DNA of 64,000 nucleotides from Pedobacter sp. (GTDB lineage Bacteria > Bacteroidota > Bacteroidia > Sphingobacteriales > Sphingobacteriaceae): positions 62,001 through 126,000 of the forward strand of contig SEDO01000003.1 of NCBI GenBank assembly GCA_004211595.1. Reading direction: 5' to 3'. The position numbers and the translations under genes are program-made. Below the pieces are notes generated by a model. It was not told where the DNA came from. It did no database searches and saw nothing but the letters and a program-made list of their open reading frames with translations. Below, piece by piece: positions 1 through 8,548 of this stretch (its first letter is position 1; each line of letters starts with the position of its first letter).

Positions 1-423
1 ATTACCATGGACTTATTAAAAAAAGTAAAGCCTCACCAAGTATTTGCTGCAGGAGATTTTGCTGATCCACATGGAACTCATAAAGTTTGTTTTGATATTA
101 TATTAGAAGCCTTAAATAGACTAAAATCTACCGAAAACTGGACTTCCGATTGTTGGTTATGGCTTTATCGTGGAGCATGGCATGAATTTGAACTTCATGA
201 AATTCAAATGGCGGTGCCTTTATCGCCCAATGAAGTGATCAGAAAAAGGCATGCAATTTTCAAACATCAGTCTCAAAAAGATTTACCTGTTTTCCCTGGA
301 GATGATGCTCGCGAGTTTTGGGTTAGAGCAGAAGAGAGAACGAAAGAAACAGCAAATGCTTACAATCAATTAGGTTTAGCTGAGTATGAAGCTATTGAAG
401 CATTTGTAAGATATATTTACTAA
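1..423 (+). CDS. C-terminal part of NagB-like glucosamine-6-phosphate deaminase/PIG-L fusion (5' truncated)
   Basis: The frame is open to the window edge, so the listed ATG at base 7 is probably internal and the N-terminal part lies outside. The visible 138 residues contain a DPHGTH motif, the second metal-binding motif of PIG-L/LmbE-type deacetylases, followed by WLYRGAWHE and KHQSQKD segments. These are typical of the long (about 640-residue) Bacteroidota proteins annotated as glucosamine-6-phosphate deaminase, in which a NagB domain is followed by a PIG-L domain. By family knowledge the whole protein should act on amino-sugar phosphates in the cytoplasm; only the PIG-L end can be verified here. 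A strong terminator follows directly, separating it from gnd. Whether the NagB half is present cannot be seen. Confidence 0.75.
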   Translation: MTMDLLKKVKPHQVFAAGDFADPHGTHKVCFDIILEALNRLKSTENWTSDCWLWLYRGAWHEFELHEIQMAVPLSPNEVIRKRHAIFKHQSQKDLPVFPGDDAREFWVRAEERTKETANAYNQLGLAEYEAIEAFVRYIY

Positions 424-436
424 AAATAACTTTAGA

Positions 437-460
437 GCAGGCATTTTTGTCTGCTTTTTT
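437..460 (+). terminator. Rho-independent terminator after the NagB/PIG-L gene
   Basis: GCAGGC and GTCTGC form a 6-bp stem with one G-U pair around a 6-nt loop, followed by six T residues. It sits 14 nt after the stop codon and ends about 20 nt before gnd. Confidence 0.8.
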
Positions 461-481
461 ATTGAGAATAAAATTTAAAAA

Positions 482-1903
482 ATGGATAATTCCATCAGCA
501 AATATAATATCGGAATGATTGGCTTAGGGACCATGGGTCGAAACTTAGCTTTAAATCTTGCCGATAACGGCTTCTCTGTGAGTGGCTATGATAAAAGTCC
601 TAAAATGCTTATTCAGTTTCAAAATAAAGAAGAAGCTAATCAAGAATTAGGTGCCTTTTCTGAACTATCTCAATTTATGGATAGTCTTGAACTTCCACGT
701 AAAATCATCCTTTTAGTGCCTGCTGGTATAATTGTAGATCAGGTTATAGAAGAACTTAAACCTTTATTAACAACTGGAGATATTTTAATAGATAGCGGTA
801 ATTCACACTTTTCTGATACGCAAAGAAGAGCAGATGAGCTTCAATCATCGGGATTTCATTTCTTTGGAATGGGTATATCTGGAGGCGAAGAAGGGGCTCG
901 CTTCGGACCAAGCTTAATGCCTGGAGGTGATAAAATTGCCTATGAGCATGTAAAACCTATGTTAGAAGCTGTTTCTGCAAAAGTTGATAATGAACCGTGT
1001 GTTAAATATATTGGATCAGGCTCGGCAGGCCATTTTGTAAAAATGACTCACAACGGAATTGAATATGCCATTATGCAACTTCTTTCCGAAGTCTATGGTA
1101 TATTTAAACATGGATTAAAATATAGTAATACCGAAATCTATCAGGCCTTTAACAAATGGAATAGCGAAGAATTAAAATCTTTTCTAGTAGAAATTACTGC
1201 TGAAATTTTCAATTATAAAGATCCTGAAACAGGTTTAGATTTAATTGATTTAATAAAAGACCAAGCGAAATCCAAGGGAACTGGTAAATGGACATCCCAA
1301 ATCGCCATGGATTTAGAAGTACCCGTTCCTACAATTGATATTTCCGTTACCAGTAGAAGTATCTCCAAATTAAAAACATTAAGAACTAATCTTTCCAACA
1401 AATTTGGTAATACCGCTCAGATTGAAAAATTAAGTATATCAGAAAGTGATTTAAAATCGGCCTATTTTGTGGCTATGGCGGCTTCATATGCACAAGGCAT
1501 TCACCTACTAAGTGAAGCATCTTTACATTATAAATACGGTCTTAAAATTGCAGAGATAGCAGAAATTTGGAGAGGTGGCTGTATAATCAGAGCATCCTTT
1601 TTAAATACCATTTTTAAGGCATACACTAATAATCCAAATTTAACACACTTATTTGGAGACCCTGAATTAATGCTCCAGTTAAAGCATCATCGAACAGGCT
1701 TAGCCAATGTAGTAGCTGCTGTTGCTAAGACTGGATTAGTGATGCCTGCTTTAGCTTCTAGTCTAACCTATTTAGATACCTTATTAACTGAAAATTTACC
1801 TTCTAATTTAACACAAGCTCAACGCGACTATTTCGGAGCTCACACCTTTGAAAGAACTGATAAAGACGGAGTATTCCATGCTGATTGGCTTAATTTAAAC
1901 TAA
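482..1903 (+). CDS. gnd: 6-phosphogluconate dehydrogenase (decarboxylating)
   Basis: Catalyses NADP-dependent oxidative decarboxylation of 6-phosphogluconate to ribulose-5-phosphate in the oxidative pentose phosphate pathway. The 473-residue length matches the long form of the family. The N-terminal Rossmann motif GLGTMGRNLALNLADNG lies around residue 14, and the substrate-binding and catalytic segment FVKMTHNGIEYA is in the middle, followed by the helical C-terminal domain. The ATG start follows the upstream terminator with no Shine-Dalgarno sequence, as usual for Bacteroidota. zwf follows after 19 nt and pgl after that, so all three oxidative steps lie in one operon. Here gnd comes first although it encodes the last enzyme. 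Confidence 0.97.
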   Translation: MDNSISKYNIGMIGLGTMGRNLALNLADNGFSVSGYDKSPKMLIQFQNKEEANQELGAFSELSQFMDSLELPRKIILLVPAGIIVDQVIEELKPLLTTGDILIDSGNSHFSDTQRRADELQSSGFHFFGMGISGGEEGARFGPSLMPGGDKIAYEHVKPMLEAVSAKVDNEPCVKYIGSGSAGHFVKMTHNGIEYAIMQLLSEVYGIFKHGLKYSNTEIYQAFNKWNSEELKSFLVEITAEIFNYKDPETGLDLIDLIKDQAKSKGTGKWTSQIAMDLEVPVPTIDISVTSRSISKLKTLRTNLSNKFGNTAQIEKLSISESDLKSAYFVAMAASYAQGIHLLSEASLHYKYGLKIAEIAEIWRGGCIIRASFLNTIFKAYTNNPNLTHLFGDPELMLQLKHHRTGLANVVAAVAKTGLVMPALASSLTYLDTLLTENLPSNLTQAQRDYFGAHTFERTDKDGVFHADWLNLN

Positions 1904-1922
1904 TAATCTGCTTGCAAGCAAC

Positions 1923-3434
1923 ATGAAAAAGAAAAAGAATTTAATCCCTACTATTTTTGTCATTTTTGGTGGCACAGGTGATTTAAATAAACGAAAATTA
2001 GCTCCTGCACTATACAATTTATATGCAGAATCCTATTTACCTGAGAAATTTTCGATCATTGGAACAGGCAGAACTCATTTTGAAGAAAATCAATACCGGG
2101 AAATGATGCGGGAGAATATAAATCAATTTTCTAGAAATGGAGAAGTAAATCCAGCGTATTGGGAACGATTCGAGAAACATTTAAATTATGCAGAAATTGA
2201 TATAGATTCTCCTCAAACGTTTGAAAATTTAGCACAAACGGTAAACGGACTTAAAGAAAAATACGGTCCAGACACCCAAATGATATACTACTTGGCTGTT
2301 GCGCCTAATTTTTTTGGTAAAATAGCTCAAAGCTTGCATAAACACAAGCTCACAGGTAATGAACAAACTTGTAGAATAGTTATCGAGAAGCCATTTGGCA
2401 ATGATCTAGAAAGTGCTAAAGAGCTAAACTTATTACTTTCTAAAATCTTTACTGAAAAACAAATTTATAGAATAGACCATTATTTAGGTAAAGAAACAGT
2501 TCAAAATATGATGGCATTTAGATTTGCCAATTCTCTTTTTGAACCACTATGGAATAGAAACCATATAGAACACGTACAAATTTCGGTTACTGAACAATTA
2601 GGTGTAGAAGGACGTGGGGGTTATTATGAAGATGCAGGTGCCCTCAGAGATATGATTCAGAATCATTTACTTCAACTTTTATGTTTAGTTGGAATGGAAG
2701 CTCCAATTCGATTTAACGCTGACGAAATAAGAGATAGAAAAGTAGAGGTTTTAAGAGCTATGAGGCCTTTTAAACCAGAAGAAATATCATCTCATGCAAT
2801 TCGCGGACAATATAGCAAAGGTTGGGTTGAAGGGAAAGAAGTTTTAGGTTATAGGGATGAAGATGGTGTTGATGAGAACTCTAATACAGAGACCTTTGCT
2901 GCAATTAAATTTTTTATTGATAATTGGAGGTGGCAAGGTATTCCTTTTTATGTAAGAACGGGTAAACGACTAAACCAAACTTCTTCTATTATTACAATTC
3001 AATTTAAAGATGTACCCCATCATATATTTTCCAATAAAGCTATCGAAAGTTGGCAACAAAATAGATTAATTATCAGCATTCAGCCGGAAATGAGTATTCG
3101 TTTACAAGTCCAAGCTAAAAGACCTGGATTGAAAATGGCATTAAATCCGGTAGATATGGTTTTTGATTATCATGGAACTTATGATGTCGGAACCCCTGAG
3201 GCTTATGAAACTCTTTTATTAGATGCTACATATGGTGATCAAACTTTATTTATGCGAGGTGATCAGGTGGAAGCCGCATGGGAGTTAGTGATGCCTATTA
3301 TCAATGCTTGGGAAAATAATAAATCCATCAGTTTTCCAAATTATCCTGCAGATAGCTGGGGACCTGAAGAAGCAGAAGCACTAATTGCAAAAGATGGTTT
3401 TCATTGGTTTACTTTACCTTTAAAAAATAAATAA
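1923..3434 (+). CDS. zwf: glucose-6-phosphate 1-dehydrogenase
   Basis: Oxidises glucose-6-phosphate to 6-phosphoglucono-1,5-lactone with NAD(P). The 503-residue length is normal. The coenzyme fingerprint GGTGDLNKRKLAPALYNL is at residues 15-32, the EKPFG segment is near residue 155, and the catalytic signature RIDHYLGKE is near residue 181. It lies 19 nt after gnd and 6 nt before pgl, so it is the central gene of an oxidative pentose phosphate operon. No internal promoter box was seen. Nothing unusual in length or motifs. Confidence 0.98.
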   Translation: MKKKKNLIPTIFVIFGGTGDLNKRKLAPALYNLYAESYLPEKFSIIGTGRTHFEENQYREMMRENINQFSRNGEVNPAYWERFEKHLNYAEIDIDSPQTFENLAQTVNGLKEKYGPDTQMIYYLAVAPNFFGKIAQSLHKHKLTGNEQTCRIVIEKPFGNDLESAKELNLLLSKIFTEKQIYRIDHYLGKETVQNMMAFRFANSLFEPLWNRNHIEHVQISVTEQLGVEGRGGYYEDAGALRDMIQNHLLQLLCLVGMEAPIRFNADEIRDRKVEVLRAMRPFKPEEISSHAIRGQYSKGWVEGKEVLGYRDEDGVDENSNTETFAAIKFFIDNWRWQGIPFYVRTGKRLNQTSSIITIQFKDVPHHIFSNKAIESWQQNRLIISIQPEMSIRLQVQAKRPGLKMALNPVDMVFDYHGTYDVGTPEAYETLLLDATYGDQTLFMRGDQVEAAWELVMPIINAWENNKSISFPNYPADSWGPEEAEALIAKDGFHWFTLPLKNK

Positions 3435-3440
3435 TAAAAT

Positions 3441-4181
3441 ATGGAGATACATCGCGCAGCTTCTGTTGAGCAAGTTAATGAAGCCTTTATTCAATATTTT
3501 TTACCACTTGCAAAGCAAGCAATAGCTACAAAAGGTAAATTCAACTGGGTGCTTACAGGAGGAAATTCTCCAAGAGCGGTTTATCAACAGTTAGCAACAG
3601 ATTACGCACACGAAATCGAGTGGGATAAGGTTTATTTCTTTTTTGGCGATGAACGATATGTATCTCCTACAAATGTCAATTATAATGGCAAAATGGCACA
3701 AGATTGTTTATTTACACCTTTATCCATTGGTCCAAATCAAATTTTCAATATCCCTACACAAAATAATCCAGAAGAAGATGCGCTTTTATATCAACAACAA
3801 ATTGATGCTCATTTTGGAATTCAAAATGAAGTCGAACGTGCTTACATCCAATTTGATTTAATTATGTTAGGAATGGGAGAAGATGCCCATACAGCTTCAT
3901 TATTCCCATATACCAATGCAATTTCAGCAAGTAAACCTGAAATAATCGCAGTTTGGGTTGAAAAATTAAATACGCATAGAATTACTTTCTCTGCTCCCCT
4001 CATTAATCAAGCCCATCAGGTAGCTTTCTTTTGCTTTGGAAAAAATAAGTCTCATGCTTTAGCGCAAGTTTGGGATAATACAATTGATGATGTGGAATTA
4101 TATCCATCGAAGTTAATTCAACCTAAGCCAGGTGAATTACATTGGTTTGTAGATAATGAAGCGCTGAAGCTAATTAAGTAA
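3441..4181 (+). CDS. pgl: 6-phosphogluconolactonase (DevB/SOL family)
   Basis: Hydrolyses 6-phosphoglucono-lactone to 6-phosphogluconate, the step between Zwf and Gnd. At 246 residues it fits the DevB/SOL family, which shares the glucosamine-6-phosphate deaminase fold. Visible motifs are VLTGGNSPRAVYQQL near residue 35, the FFGDERYVSPTNVNYN loop near residue 67 and MLGMGEDAHTASLFP near residue 145. It is last in the operon, 6 nt after zwf. It converges on the M56 gene with only a 12-nt gap and no obvious hairpin terminator. Confidence 0.96.
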   Translation: MEIHRAASVEQVNEAFIQYFLPLAKQAIATKGKFNWVLTGGNSPRAVYQQLATDYAHEIEWDKVYFFFGDERYVSPTNVNYNGKMAQDCLFTPLSIGPNQIFNIPTQNNPEEDALLYQQQIDAHFGIQNEVERAYIQFDLIMLGMGEDAHTASLFPYTNAISASKPEIIAVWVEKLNTHRITFSAPLINQAHQVAFFCFGKNKSHALAQVWDNTIDDVELYPSKLIQPKPGELHWFVDNEALKLIK

Positions 4182-4193
4182 GGATGTGAGATT

Positions 4194-5636
4194 TTAAGGG
4201 TTTTTATTAGCTGCTCTTTTAGTCATGATAAAAATTTCCCCTTTTCCAGTTTTTGAAGAACTATTTGCCTTCACGACATTAATACTTTCAATATCATCTG
4301 GATTTAATGAATTCAAGGCGTTATTGAGAACTTCTACCTCATTGATTCTAATAATTACATCTTGAAACATATTTAAAGAATCCGCACGAACACTCATTAA
4401 CCTAGCATTACCCTGAAATGTTTTTTGATTAATTCCTTTAGTAGGAAAACCTTGTACAACCTTTTCTTTTAAAGTGGAATCTGTTTTTATAATAACTACT
4501 TTCGATTTATTTGAAATATTAGCGGTCAATTGGATGGAATCACTGACTTTATTTTTTGAATAGCCAACTACTGTAACATAGTTAATTTTTTCTGGTTTCT
4601 TATTAATGGAATCAATTGACGGTTCAATTTTTAGCGAAGCAATTGAAGCATTATTATGCTTTGGTTTTACTTGTTCCCTCTTAGAAGTTGGTAATGGAAC
4701 CTTCTCTTCTACAAACGAAATAGCCACATTAACTTGCTCTGGGAGGGCTTGTGCTATGACCTCAACAGCCTTTGAATTTTTAAAAGAAAATACTAAGGTC
4801 AAAATTGAAATTAATGGCAAAATAAAGAGATATAAGACACTTTTAAAGGGAGCAGAGCGTTTCGCATTCATCATTTTAATTCGACGTTTTAAATCAGATA
4901 AATTAAAATGATTTACCATACTCAATTCAGGTTTCAATTGACCTACAGCTAATAGGTTATACTGGTATTGCTTTTTATTGAGCCCACCATTCACCATTTT
5001 TTCATCAGCAATGAATTCCAAGTTTTCTTTTACAGCTTTCTTCATTAACCAGATTCCAGGATTAAACCAATATATAATCGAAGCTATTTCAGCTAAAATT
5101 ATATCAAAGGTATGCCACTCTCGAACATGGATTTGTTCATGCGCTAAAATAGAATTCAATTCTGATTCTGTATGTAGATCTGGATTAATGTAAACGTTTT
5201 TACCAAATGAAAAGGGACTGATTTCTTTATTTATTAACCTAACTGACAAACCTAATAAAGTGCCCCTTACTGTTTGACGATGTAAACTATATAGGGAGAT
5301 TAATTGGATTAAGAAACGTAACCCAAAGTAAGTTATGCCCATCCAAAATACCCATATCCAGATATTCCAATTTTCCCAAAAACTTGGTTTGGCAATTATT
5401 TCATTAACATATACTTTAGGAATATATTGAACTAGTTGACTTTGACTAGAAAAAGAGTTTTCAAACCAAGCCTCAACGTCTAATAATGGATATAAACTTG
5501 AAATGAAAATACCTATTAATAAGAAAAACCTATTTAAATTATAGAAAGTTAATTTTCTTAAAAATATAAAATAGGCTGCTGCAAATAGCAACAATACTAT
5601 ATTCATTTTAATTAAGAAAATAACTAATTCAGGCAT
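4194..5636 (-). CDS. BlaR1/MecR1-like M56 family membrane metallopeptidase with plug-like C-terminal domain
   Basis: The 480-residue protein begins with four hydrophobic segments (about residues 5-25, 36-52, 92-112 and a later one near 260-280). An HEQIH zinc motif lies around residue 166, with a downstream glutamate in the ENLEFIADE segment, as in M56 peptidases of the BlaR1/MecR1 group. There is no penicillin-binding sensor domain. Instead the C-terminal 100 residues end in NPDDIESINVVKA, which resembles the plug motif of TonB-dependent receptors, an arrangement known in Bacteroidota M56 proteins. It starts 3 nt after the stop of the BlaI-type repressor gene, so the pair is co-transcribed. 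By family analogy it would sense an envelope signal and cause cleavage of the repressor; the signal is unknown. Confidence 0.85.
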   Translation of the reverse strand: MPELVIFLIKMNIVLLLFAAAYFIFLRKLTFYNLNRFFLLIGIFISSLYPLLDVEAWFENSFSSQSQLVQYIPKVYVNEIIAKPSFWENWNIWIWVFWMGITYFGLRFLIQLISLYSLHRQTVRGTLLGLSVRLINKEISPFSFGKNVYINPDLHTESELNSILAHEQIHVREWHTFDIILAEIASIIYWFNPGIWLMKKAVKENLEFIADEKMVNGGLNKKQYQYNLLAVGQLKPELSMVNHFNLSDLKRRIKMMNAKRSAPFKSVLYLFILPLISILTLVFSFKNSKAVEVIAQALPEQVNVAISFVEEKVPLPTSKREQVKPKHNNASIASLKIEPSIDSINKKPEKINYVTVVGYSKNKVSDSIQLTANISNKSKVVIIKTDSTLKEKVVQGFPTKGINQKTFQGNARLMSVRADSLNMFQDVIIRINEVEVLNNALNSLNPDDIESINVVKANSSSKTGKGEIFIMTKRAANKNP

Positions 5637-5639
5637 AAC

Positions 5640-6002
5640 TTATTTTTCTGGATTCTCAATCAGACTTATTATATCCTTCAATTCTTCCGCAGATATTTTA
5701 TTGTCCTTAGCGAAAAATGCCACCAAGTCTTTATATGAGCTTTTAAAATAATTATTTACAAACCCAGACATAAACTTCTTTTTATATTCAGCTTCTTTAA
5801 TACGGGCGCTATAACGATAAGCATTAGCTAGTTTTTCGCTTTTTAGATAGCCTTTTTTCTCTAAATTTTTAATTGTAGAGGCTAAGGTCGTATAAGGTGG
5901 CTTGGGATCCTCCAACACATCCATAAAATCTTTGATAAAACCTTTACCGATTTTCCATACTGCCAACATGGCCTCTTCTTCTTGTAAACTAAGCTTCTCC
6001 AT
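5640..6002 (-). CDS. BlaI/MecI/CopY family transcriptional repressor
   Basis: The 120-residue protein carries the winged-helix pattern of BlaI/MecI repressors: LSLQEEEAMLAVW at the N-terminus, PPYTTLASTIKNLEKKGYL as recognition helix and wing (about residues 34-52), then a helical dimerisation tail containing the family-typical KDLVAFFAKD segment. It lies directly upstream of the M56 peptidase gene, the classical sensor-protease/repressor pair. The ATG start is followed upstream by a set of TACGA/TCGTA inverted repeats that look like its autoregulatory operator. In beta-lactamase systems the M56 protein triggers repressor cleavage, but no beta-lactamase gene is in this window, so the regulated function is unknown. 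Confidence 0.9.
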   Translation of the reverse strand: MEKLSLQEEEAMLAVWKIGKGFIKDFMDVLEDPKPPYTTLASTIKNLEKKGYLKSEKLANAYRYSARIKEAEYKKKFMSGFVNNYFKSSYKDLVAFFAKDNKISAEELKDIISLIENPEK

Positions 6003-6004
6003 TA

Positions 6005-6028
6005 TACGAATTTATCGTAAAACTACGA
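6005..6028 (-). promoter_or_regulatory. probable BlaI-type operator
   Basis: The region reads TACGA-N5-TCGTA-N4-TACGA on the plus strand: three alternating half-sites forming two overlapping perfect 5-bp inverted repeats. It begins 2 nt upstream of the repressor start codon, where an autoregulatory BlaI-family operator would be expected. A weak promoter box (TTATTTTG, one mismatch to TAnnTTTG) lies upstream at 6046-6053. Confidence 0.55.
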
Positions 6029-6062
6029 GATTAAATTCTTAAAAACAAAATAAAAATAATTG

Positions 6063-6569
6063 CTATGGTACGTATCTTTCCAAGGAGGCTTCCAAAAGCC
6101 CTTTTACAGCAGCTTTAATCTTTAAAGCCGAGTCTAATTCAAGCCCTTTAGATTCATAATCACTATAAATTTCAAGCTTCTTTAATTTATCTTTATACTT
6201 AACTTCTAAATAAAAATAATCTTGATCTACAGCTTTTTTATTGGACCCCATCATTTCTGGTAAATCCCAGAATCCTAATTCAAAGAGTTTTGCATTTAAG
6301 TAAATGACTTCGGATTTTCTTAGTTTAAAATTAACTTTAAAAAGTGAGTCTCTACTATCTACAAACTGATAATCTCCGGATTGACTATTATATTTGTTGA
6401 CTTTCCCAAAGGATTTACCCCAAGCCACTTGCATACTTTCTAATTGACTGGCTTGATGAGGATTTCGTTTTAAAGTAAGCCATGCATATCCAAACCCTAT
6501 GACGAGTATTAATACACTTAAAACTACAATAAGCTTCCTATTTTCCTTATTAATTCTACTGAACATCAT
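6063..6569 (-). CDS. membrane-anchored hypothetical protein, paralogue of the upstream gene
   Basis: I do not recognise a named family. The 168-residue protein has one N-terminal hydrophobic segment (about residues 13-30) and a soluble part predicted outside the cytoplasmic membrane. It shares the pattern AWG, YxSxxGxYxxxDxxDSL and GFWxLPxxM with the adjacent upstream gene, so the two are tandem paralogues. Its start overlaps the end of the upstream gene by 14 nt, indicating translational coupling. The start could be either of two consecutive ATG codons (6569 or 6566). It lies upstream of the BlaI gene in the same direction with a 60-nt gap. Function unknown. Confidence 0.7.
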   Translation of the reverse strand: MMFSRINKENRKLIVVLSVLILVIGFGYAWLTLKRNPHQASQLESMQVAWGKSFGKVNKYNSQSGDYQFVDSRDSLFKVNFKLRKSEVIYLNAKLFELGFWDLPEMMGSNKKAVDQDYFYLEVKYKDKLKKLEIYSDYESKGLELDSALKIKAAVKGLLEASLERYVP

Positions 6570-7074
6570 CTTTTGAGGTTTTAGTTTCTAAATCTATCAA
6601 AAGCTGAGCAATTGTTTTTTGCATTGTCTTTCCGGCAGAAACCATTCTTTCTTTATTTTCGAAGTTTGCCATTAATAGAACCCGCTTTGTTTTACGTTTA
6701 TATTTAAATTCAATGATATATCTAGGAATTGTTGTAGACAAAGTATCCTCAACCTGATTGGCCATCACAGAAGGTAAATTCCAGAAACCCTGCAAATCGG
6801 CTATACTATCTAAATATTTCGTATTTTTTTCAGTAAGCAAGATTTTTTTAGAAACTAAAGAGTCCTGATTATCTAAATATACATACTGTCCAGTAGCTGA
6901 ATCATAATGATTATCTAATTGTGAACCCACCCCCCATGCATATTTTAAGGATACGAATTCCTTAGCCTTAAAAGGCTCATTTCTAATCTTTGGGGCATAA
7001 TATATCACGCAGTATAAAAAGAATGGAACTATTATACTACAAAAAATAAACATCTTCTTGGCTCTCTCCGACAT
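6556..7074 (-). CDS. membrane-anchored hypothetical protein, paralogue of the downstream gene
   Basis: The 172-residue protein has one N-terminal membrane segment (about residues 8-26) followed by an extracytoplasmic domain with AWG, HYDSATGQYVYLDNQDSL and GFWNLPSVM. These match the neighbouring 168-residue protein in the same order and spacing, so one arose by duplication of the other. The genes overlap by 14 nt. It lies 21 nt after the symporter gene, so transcription from that promoter could include it. No catalytic motif is visible. Function unknown. Confidence 0.7.
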   Translation of the reverse strand: MSERAKKMFIFCSIIVPFFLYCVIYYAPKIRNEPFKAKEFVSLKYAWGVGSQLDNHYDSATGQYVYLDNQDSLVSKKILLTEKNTKYLDSIADLQGFWNLPSVMANQVEDTLSTTIPRYIIEFKYKRKTKRVLLMANFENKERMVSAGKTMQKTIAQLLIDLETKTSKDDVQ

Positions 7075-7095
7075 AACAATTTTGAATCTTAATAA

Positions 7096-8487
7096 TTATC
7101 CTTCAATTTCTTTTGGCTCTGTAAGTTCACCTTCCCATTTAGAAACTACAGCAGTTGCAATACTATTTCCTACTACATTTGTTGCAGAACGGCCCATATC
7201 TAATAAAGGATCAATACCAATTAAAAGAGCTAAACCTGCTTCAGGAATATTAAAGGTGGCTATCGTGCCAGCAATAACCACTAAAGAAGCTCTTGGAACA
7301 CCTGCAATACCTTTAGAGGTAAGCATTAATATCAACAACATAGTTATTTGCTGATCAAAACCCAATTGAATACCATAACTTTGGGCTATAAAAATAGAGG
7401 CAAATGTCATATATAACATCGATCCATCTAAATTAAATGAATAACCCAGTGGCAACACGAAACTTACAATTTTATCCTTACATCCAAACCTTTCCAATTG
7501 AAGCATAGTTTTTGGGTATGCAGCCTCGGAACTGGCTGTACTAAAGGCTAAAATTACGGGTTCTTTCATTCTATTAACTAAATTAAACACCCTCCTTTTC
7601 AAAATCAAATACCCCACAAAGATTAATAATAACCAGAGTAAAATCATACTAAAATAAAACTCCCCAATAAATATGGCATATGTAGATAAAACTCCGAGGC
7701 CTTGTTTTGCAACAATCGCAGCCATTGCTCCAAAAACAGCAAATGGTGCAAAGTTCATTACATATCCAGTAATTTTCAAAATAATATGAGCTACTGAATC
7801 AAAAAACTCAATTACTATTTTTCCTTTTTCGCCAATAGCTGCTGTTGCAATACCAAAAAACAAGGAGAATACTACAATTTGCAAAATTTCATTGGTGGCC
7901 ATTGATTCTGCAAAACTTTTAGGGAAAATATGAGAGATAAAATCTTTTAATGATAAGGCAACACCTTTAATTCCAGTATCTGCATGCGTACTTGGTAATG
8001 GTAAATTCATGGCTAATCCTGGTTTAAATAAATTCACCATGATCATCCCTAATATTAAGGATAATAAAGATGCACTCAAAAACCAAAGCATGGTTTTACC
8101 TCCAATTCTACCCACTGCTTTTATATCTCCAACTTTAGCTACCCCTACAACTAAGGTGGTGAATACTAAAGGTGCCACAATCATTTTAATAAGCCTTAAA
8201 AATATATCACTTAATAAAGTTAAAGGTTCTAATTTCTTATCTCTGGCCTTTTCTTCACTAACTCGAATGGCTTGTTGTTCCTTTTTAGCGCTTTGTAACT
8301 GCGCAAATGAAGTAGAAGCGGTATCTACTAGTGACATTTGGTTTTCTATTTGCTTGATCTGAAGTTCAGATTTAGCAATTTCATCATTATGTGATCTAAA
8401 TGAATTAACATTTAAATAATAACCCAATATAACACCTAAAATAAGGGCAATAAAAATAAATAAAGTTAGTCTGTTCTTACTCGACAT
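7096..8487 (-). CDS. dicarboxylate/amino acid:cation symporter (DAACS family, GltP/DctA-like)
   Basis: A 463-residue polytopic membrane protein of the Na+/H+:dicarboxylate-glutamate symporter family. The serine-rich hairpin appears as FSTASSEAAYPKTM and the substrate-site region as GYSFNLDGSMLYMTF, followed by a conserved C-terminal segment GIDPLLDMGRSATNVVGNS. It probably imports glutamate, aspartate or C4-dicarboxylates; the exact substrate cannot be read from sequence. Between the first two membrane segments is an unusual charged, glutamine-rich insertion of about 60 residues (25-85), predicted helical and periplasmic. The promoter region is shared divergently with the ECF sigma gene. Confidence 0.9.
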   Translation of the reverse strand: MSSKNRLTLFIFIALILGVILGYYLNVNSFRSHNDEIAKSELQIKQIENQMSLVDTASTSFAQLQSAKKEQQAIRVSEEKARDKKLEPLTLLSDIFLRLIKMIVAPLVFTTLVVGVAKVGDIKAVGRIGGKTMLWFLSASLLSLILGMIMVNLFKPGLAMNLPLPSTHADTGIKGVALSLKDFISHIFPKSFAESMATNEILQIVVFSLFFGIATAAIGEKGKIVIEFFDSVAHIILKITGYVMNFAPFAVFGAMAAIVAKQGLGVLSTYAIFIGEFYFSMILLWLLLIFVGYLILKRRVFNLVNRMKEPVILAFSTASSEAAYPKTMLQLERFGCKDKIVSFVLPLGYSFNLDGSMLYMTFASIFIAQSYGIQLGFDQQITMLLILMLTSKGIAGVPRASLVVIAGTIATFNIPEAGLALLIGIDPLLDMGRSATNVVGNSIATAVVSKWEGELTEPKEIEG

Positions 8488-8548
8488 TGGCTTTTGGTTT
8501 ATTGTTTTGAAAGCGTAAAACTACAATAATTAAATTATTCTGAAAAAA

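Noticed and set aside
3643-3861. 72-residue ORF inside pgl
   Set aside because: Alternative frame fully within a well-supported gene; low-complexity sequence without a recognisable domain.
4194-6002. beta-lactam resistance locus
   Set aside because: BlaI and M56 genes are present but there is no penicillin-sensor domain or beta-lactamase gene nearby.
7058-7354. 98-residue plus-strand ORF opposite the symporter
   Set aside because: Shadow of the DAACS gene, with proline/threonine-rich composition typical of antisense frames.
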